In this document: one piece after another, positions 61,801 to 64,000 of the stretch
How the letters are laid out: each line of letters opens with the position of its first letter
Position numbering within the stretch: position 1 is the first letter of the stretch
Assembly: GCA_018267275.1 (NCBI GenBank)
Contig: JAFDYV010000003.1
Coordinates: 310,001 to 374,000 of the forward strand
Direction: 5' to 3'
DNA length: 64,000 nucleotides
Source: Bacteroidota bacterium
GTDB taxonomy: Bacteria; Bacteroidota; Bacteroidia; Cytophagales; Cyclobacteriaceae
Position numbers and translations under genes: made by a program
Notes under the pieces: generated by a model
Databases searched by the model: none
Seen by the model: only the letters and a program-made list of their open reading frames with translations
Told to the model about the DNA's origin: nothing

Positions 61801-62054
61801 TTTTCGAAGGTGCAGTACCGCGTGTGAGACCGTTGCTGATGACCGTATTGGCTAACATCCTGGGTTTAATCCCGATACTCATCTCTACAGGCACAGGCAG
61901 TGATGTGATGAAGCCCATTGCCATACCCTTTGTGTTCGGCCTGGTCTCTTCTACCGTTTTCGTACTGGTGGTGCTGCCGGTATTCTACCAGGTGGTCAGA
62001 GAATATGAATTAAAAAAAACCGGAACCCTCAAAGTATTGGATATTGAAGAATAA
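58844..62054 (+). pseudogene. cusA: CusA-like RND pump interrupted by one frameshift
   Basis: Two adjoining frames make one full-length heavy-metal RND pump. The first (58844-60133) covers the N-terminal half to IALAIGDVVDPGIVMAENAYR. The second (open from 60090, continuing to 62054) resumes with ERVTIIEESSKTVGRSIFFSV. Joined, the length is about 1069 residues. The change of frame needs one extra base (or two lost) within 60090-60133, where an A5 run occurs at 60107-60111. The GIALAIG motif fits the CusA (Cu/Ag) group. It may be a broken gene or an assembly error in the A run. Confidence 0.85.
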
Positions 62055-62058
62055 CAAG

Positions 62059-63279
62059 ATGGGAAAAATCACTCTCTATATAATGGTCGGCTTATCCATA
62101 CTCTTTTACGGGTGTAAAAAAGAATCGCATGATGAACACGGCAAACAAGGATCTCAACCGGGCGATGAGGCAAGCCAAAAAGCTCTTTCTATTTCAGCGG
62201 AACCAACTAACCGGAAAGTTATTTCAAGCCAGGCGTTAGTAAAGCCAGTAAAGCAACTTCAATCAAGTCCGGTTAAAGCCTATGGATTTATTTCCCTTGA
62301 TGAACGCAGGAGCAACCAGGTATCTGCACGGGTAGGTGGTCGCATCGAAAGGCTTTATGTAAAATATGAAAATCAATTTGTGCGTAAAGGTGATAAAATC
62401 CTTGAACTGTATAGCCCCGATCTTAATACCAATCAGGAAGAACTCCTCTATGCACATAAAGTTGACCCCGAAGGTGAAATCACAAAGCATGCTGCCCATA
62501 AACTTAAACTTTTGGGAATAACCGATGCCCAGATAAAACAAATTATCGAATCGGGTAAAACGCTCTTTACACTTTCCATCTACAGTCTGTATGACGGATA
62601 TATTTTTTATTCTCCATCAACCCCAATGTCCCCAGCGGGAACGGCAATGGCTTCTTCGGGAGGAAGTAAAATGGGTGGTGGTATGGGTTCAGGTTCACGG
62701 CAAAAACAGCCGGCCTCATCTTCTACAACTTCAGCGTCCGGACCAATCCGTGAAGGAGCATACGTTTCGCCAGGGCAAACGCTTTTTTGGATCAACGATC
62801 TTCGTGAGGTATGGGGTATTCTGTCCGTGGACAACCTTCATCAGGATGAAATAGCGATGAATGACAGTGTAACAATGGTGAGTGAGTTAATTCCTGATAA
62901 ACCGATTAAGACGATTGTACGATACATCGAGCCGCAATATGCCACAGGTCAGAAGTTCATCCAGGTTCGGGTGTATCTGTCAAATACTGATAGAAACCTT
63001 CGTATCAATTCGCTAGTAGAAGCTACCATCCACCCAAAAACAAAAGAGTCGTTCACGTTGCCAGCAACCAGCATTCTGTACTTGGGCGGAAGGCAGGCCG
63101 TATGGAAAAAGGTGGGGCAAACCGAACAGGGCGCTCACATATTGGAAATCCGGTTCGTGAGGCTTGGCCCGGTTTCGCAAGGACGGGTAACCGTGTTGAG
63201 CGGATTGGAGGCTGACGATGAAGTGGCGCTGGATGCCGGGTACTTGATGGATCGTGAAAGTTTGGTTAAACCAGAGTGA
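62059..63279 (+). CDS. cusB: RND periplasmic adaptor (CusB-like) lipoprotein, first copy
   Basis: A 406-residue adaptor from the ATG at 62059 (signal with lipobox LFYGC; a TTG at 62044 lies inside the cusA stop region). After a His/Asp-rich N-terminus it has lipoyl half-motifs (RIERLYVKYENQFVRKGDKILELYSPDL; SPGQTLFWINDL) separated by a helical hairpin and a Met/Ser/Gly-rich insert (about 190-225) that could bind Cu/Ag. It lies 4 bp after cusA and is followed by another adaptor gene. Confidence 0.88.
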   Translation: MGKITLYIMVGLSILFYGCKKESHDEHGKQGSQPGDEASQKALSISAEPTNRKVISSQALVKPVKQLQSSPVKAYGFISLDERRSNQVSARVGGRIERLYVKYENQFVRKGDKILELYSPDLNTNQEELLYAHKVDPEGEITKHAAHKLKLLGITDAQIKQIIESGKTLFTLSIYSLYDGYIFYSPSTPMSPAGTAMASSGGSKMGGGMGSGSRQKQPASSSTTSASGPIREGAYVSPGQTLFWINDLREVWGILSVDNLHQDEIAMNDSVTMVSELIPDKPIKTIVRYIEPQYATGQKFIQVRVYLSNTDRNLRINSLVEATIHPKTKESFTLPATSILYLGGRQAVWKKVGQTEQGAHILEIRFVRLGPVSQGRVTVLSGLEADDEVALDAGYLMDRESLVKPE

Positions 63280-63282
63280 GTC

Positions 63283-64000
63283 ATGCAAAGAAATACGATT
63301 TATATATCCCTATTAATTCTCCTTCTCTCAGCATCCTGCGGAAAGAAACCCGAGCAGGCGCACCAAGTACATGGCGATAAGCATGAAGCGATGCTCACCT
63401 TAACAGAACAGGAAAGAGTCGTGGCTAACATTCAGATTGATACTGCGCAAATCAAAACAATCTTTGAAGAAACAACACTGATTGGCACCGCTGCGGTTGA
63501 TGAACGGAATATCAATATCGTCAGCTCCCGTGTAAAGGGCAGAATCGACAAACTTTTTGTGCGCAACCCCGGCACCTATGTAAACACCGGAGATCCCCTA
63601 TACAGTATCTATAGCGAAGAACTTCTGTCATACGAAAATGAATACCTGCTGGCTATCGATGAAAATAAAAAAGCGACAACTCAAAAAGAGATTACCCAAA
63701 GAATGATTGAAGCGGCCCGGAGACGCCTTGAGCTTTGGACGCTGACCGAAAAACAAATCAACGAGCTTGAAAAAACGAAAAGCATTTCGCCACTGATCAC
63801 CTTCTACTCTAACCGCAGCGGGTACTTGTCCGAATTACTTGTGCGCGAAGGTGAGTACACGGAGATCGGCAGCCCCATGTTCCGCCTGGCCGACTTAAAT
63901 AGCTTATGGATCGAAGCCCAATTATACAGCAGTGAGCTCAATTACCTGAAACAGTCACCGACTCTGGAAGTGGAATTTGAAGCTTTTCCGGGTGAACGCA
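63283..64000 (+). CDS. second RND adaptor (CusB-like), truncated by the window end
   Basis: The reading frame is open from the ATG at 63283 to the end of the window (about 239 codons). It has a lipoprotein signal (LLILLLSASCGKK), a lipoyl half-motif (GRIDKLFVRNPGTYVNTGDPLYSIYSEEL), a helical hairpin and a second half-motif (NRSGYLSELLVREGEYTEIGSPMFRLADL). It starts 3 bp after the first adaptor, so the two adaptors are co-transcribed. No TolC-type partner is seen before the window ends. Confidence 0.88.
   Translation, partial: MQRNTIYISLLILLLSASCGKKPEQAHQVHGDKHEAMLTLTEQERVVANIQIDTAQIKTIFEETTLIGTAAVDERNINIVSSRVKGRIDKLFVRNPGTYVNTGDPLYSIYSEELLSYENEYLLAIDENKKATTQKEITQRMIEAARRRLELWTLTEKQINELEKTKSISPLITFYSNRSGYLSELLVREGEYTEIGSPMFRLADLNSLWIEAQLYSSELNYLKQSPTLEVEFEAFPGER

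Larger units (their letters stand above)
32003..64000 (+). mobile_element. putative integrated element at tRNA-Lys carrying metal genes (right end outside window)
   Basis: A tyrosine recombinase next to a tRNA 3' end is followed by more than 30 kb of metal-resistance and metal-uptake genes, nearly all on one strand, with accessory regulators. This is the usual design of an integrative element or genomic island. The second copy of the tRNA 3' end that would mark the far boundary is not in this window. No relaxase, mobilisation or conjugation gene is seen within it, so mobility is unproven. Base composition changes only locally, most clearly at 40,950-43,400 (A+T-rich by eye). Confidence 0.55.

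Overview
The window looks like chromosomal DNA of a Bacteroidota bacterium, most likely of the Cytophagales. The reasons are promoter-like boxes of the TAnnTTTG type, a protein ending in the gliding-motility (type IX secretion, type B) sorting domain, a SusB-like GH97 enzyme, LytS/LytTR two-component genes, CarboxypepD_reg-type TonB receptors and a tyrosine recombinase of the CTnDOT kind. No rRNA or CRISPR array is present. The only RNA gene seen is one tRNA-Lys(TTT).

Positions 1-31,850 read as core chromosome. 207-2908 holds trhO, a mogA/moaB-type gene and a membrane-anchored M23 peptidase. 3464-5267 is a LytS/LytTR pair. 5400-8437 holds small metabolic genes, including a DoxX-DODA dioxygenase pair divergent from an HxlR regulator. 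8638-10077 encodes a secreted protein with ten SDHY repeats of about 34 residues. 10274-13291 is a second LytS/LytTR set in which the middle gene is a degenerate histidine kinase lacking the phospho-accepting His. After a WYL regulator come, on the minus strand, HAD-IIA, OsmC and GH97 genes. The minus strand then carries a complete branched-chain amino acid operon, ilvE-ilvD-ilvB-ilvN-ilvC-ilvA. It is preceded by an unannotated 30-codon leader peptide very rich in Ile, Leu and Val and by a terminator/antiterminator arrangement, a classic attenuator. rlmD, a large gliding-type surface protein and a TPR/SH3 membrane protein follow.

At 31,930-32,002 a tRNA-Lys(TTT) is followed 219 bp later by a tyrosine recombinase. 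From there to the end of the window (about 32 kb) the cargo is almost entirely metal handling, so this is probably an integrated element at tRNA-Lys whose far end lies outside the window. In order it carries: an HMA-AraC fusion regulator; CopA and a CopZ-like chaperone; a DtxR/MntR regulator with a divergent di-heme (DHOR), Rieske and porin operon; a TonB receptor and PepSY reductase-like pair; a CzcA-CzcC-CzcB efflux operon with several small proteins, a pore-like membrane protein and an acyl carrier protein; a ZntA-like ATPase; a secreted HMA protein, an outer-membrane protein and a PepSY-like protein; a TauE/SafE exporter; and a second HMA-AraC regulator with a second, CusA-type efflux system. 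The second CusA gene is interrupted by one frameshift. The window ends inside the second of two tandem adaptor genes.

Regulation can partly be read from the sequence. The DHOR and TonB promoters each have a -33/-7 pair with a TTAGA-N4/5-TCTAA palindrome lying between the boxes, which points to the island's own DtxR-type repressor. Functional assignments rest on visible motifs and family knowledge; no database search was run.
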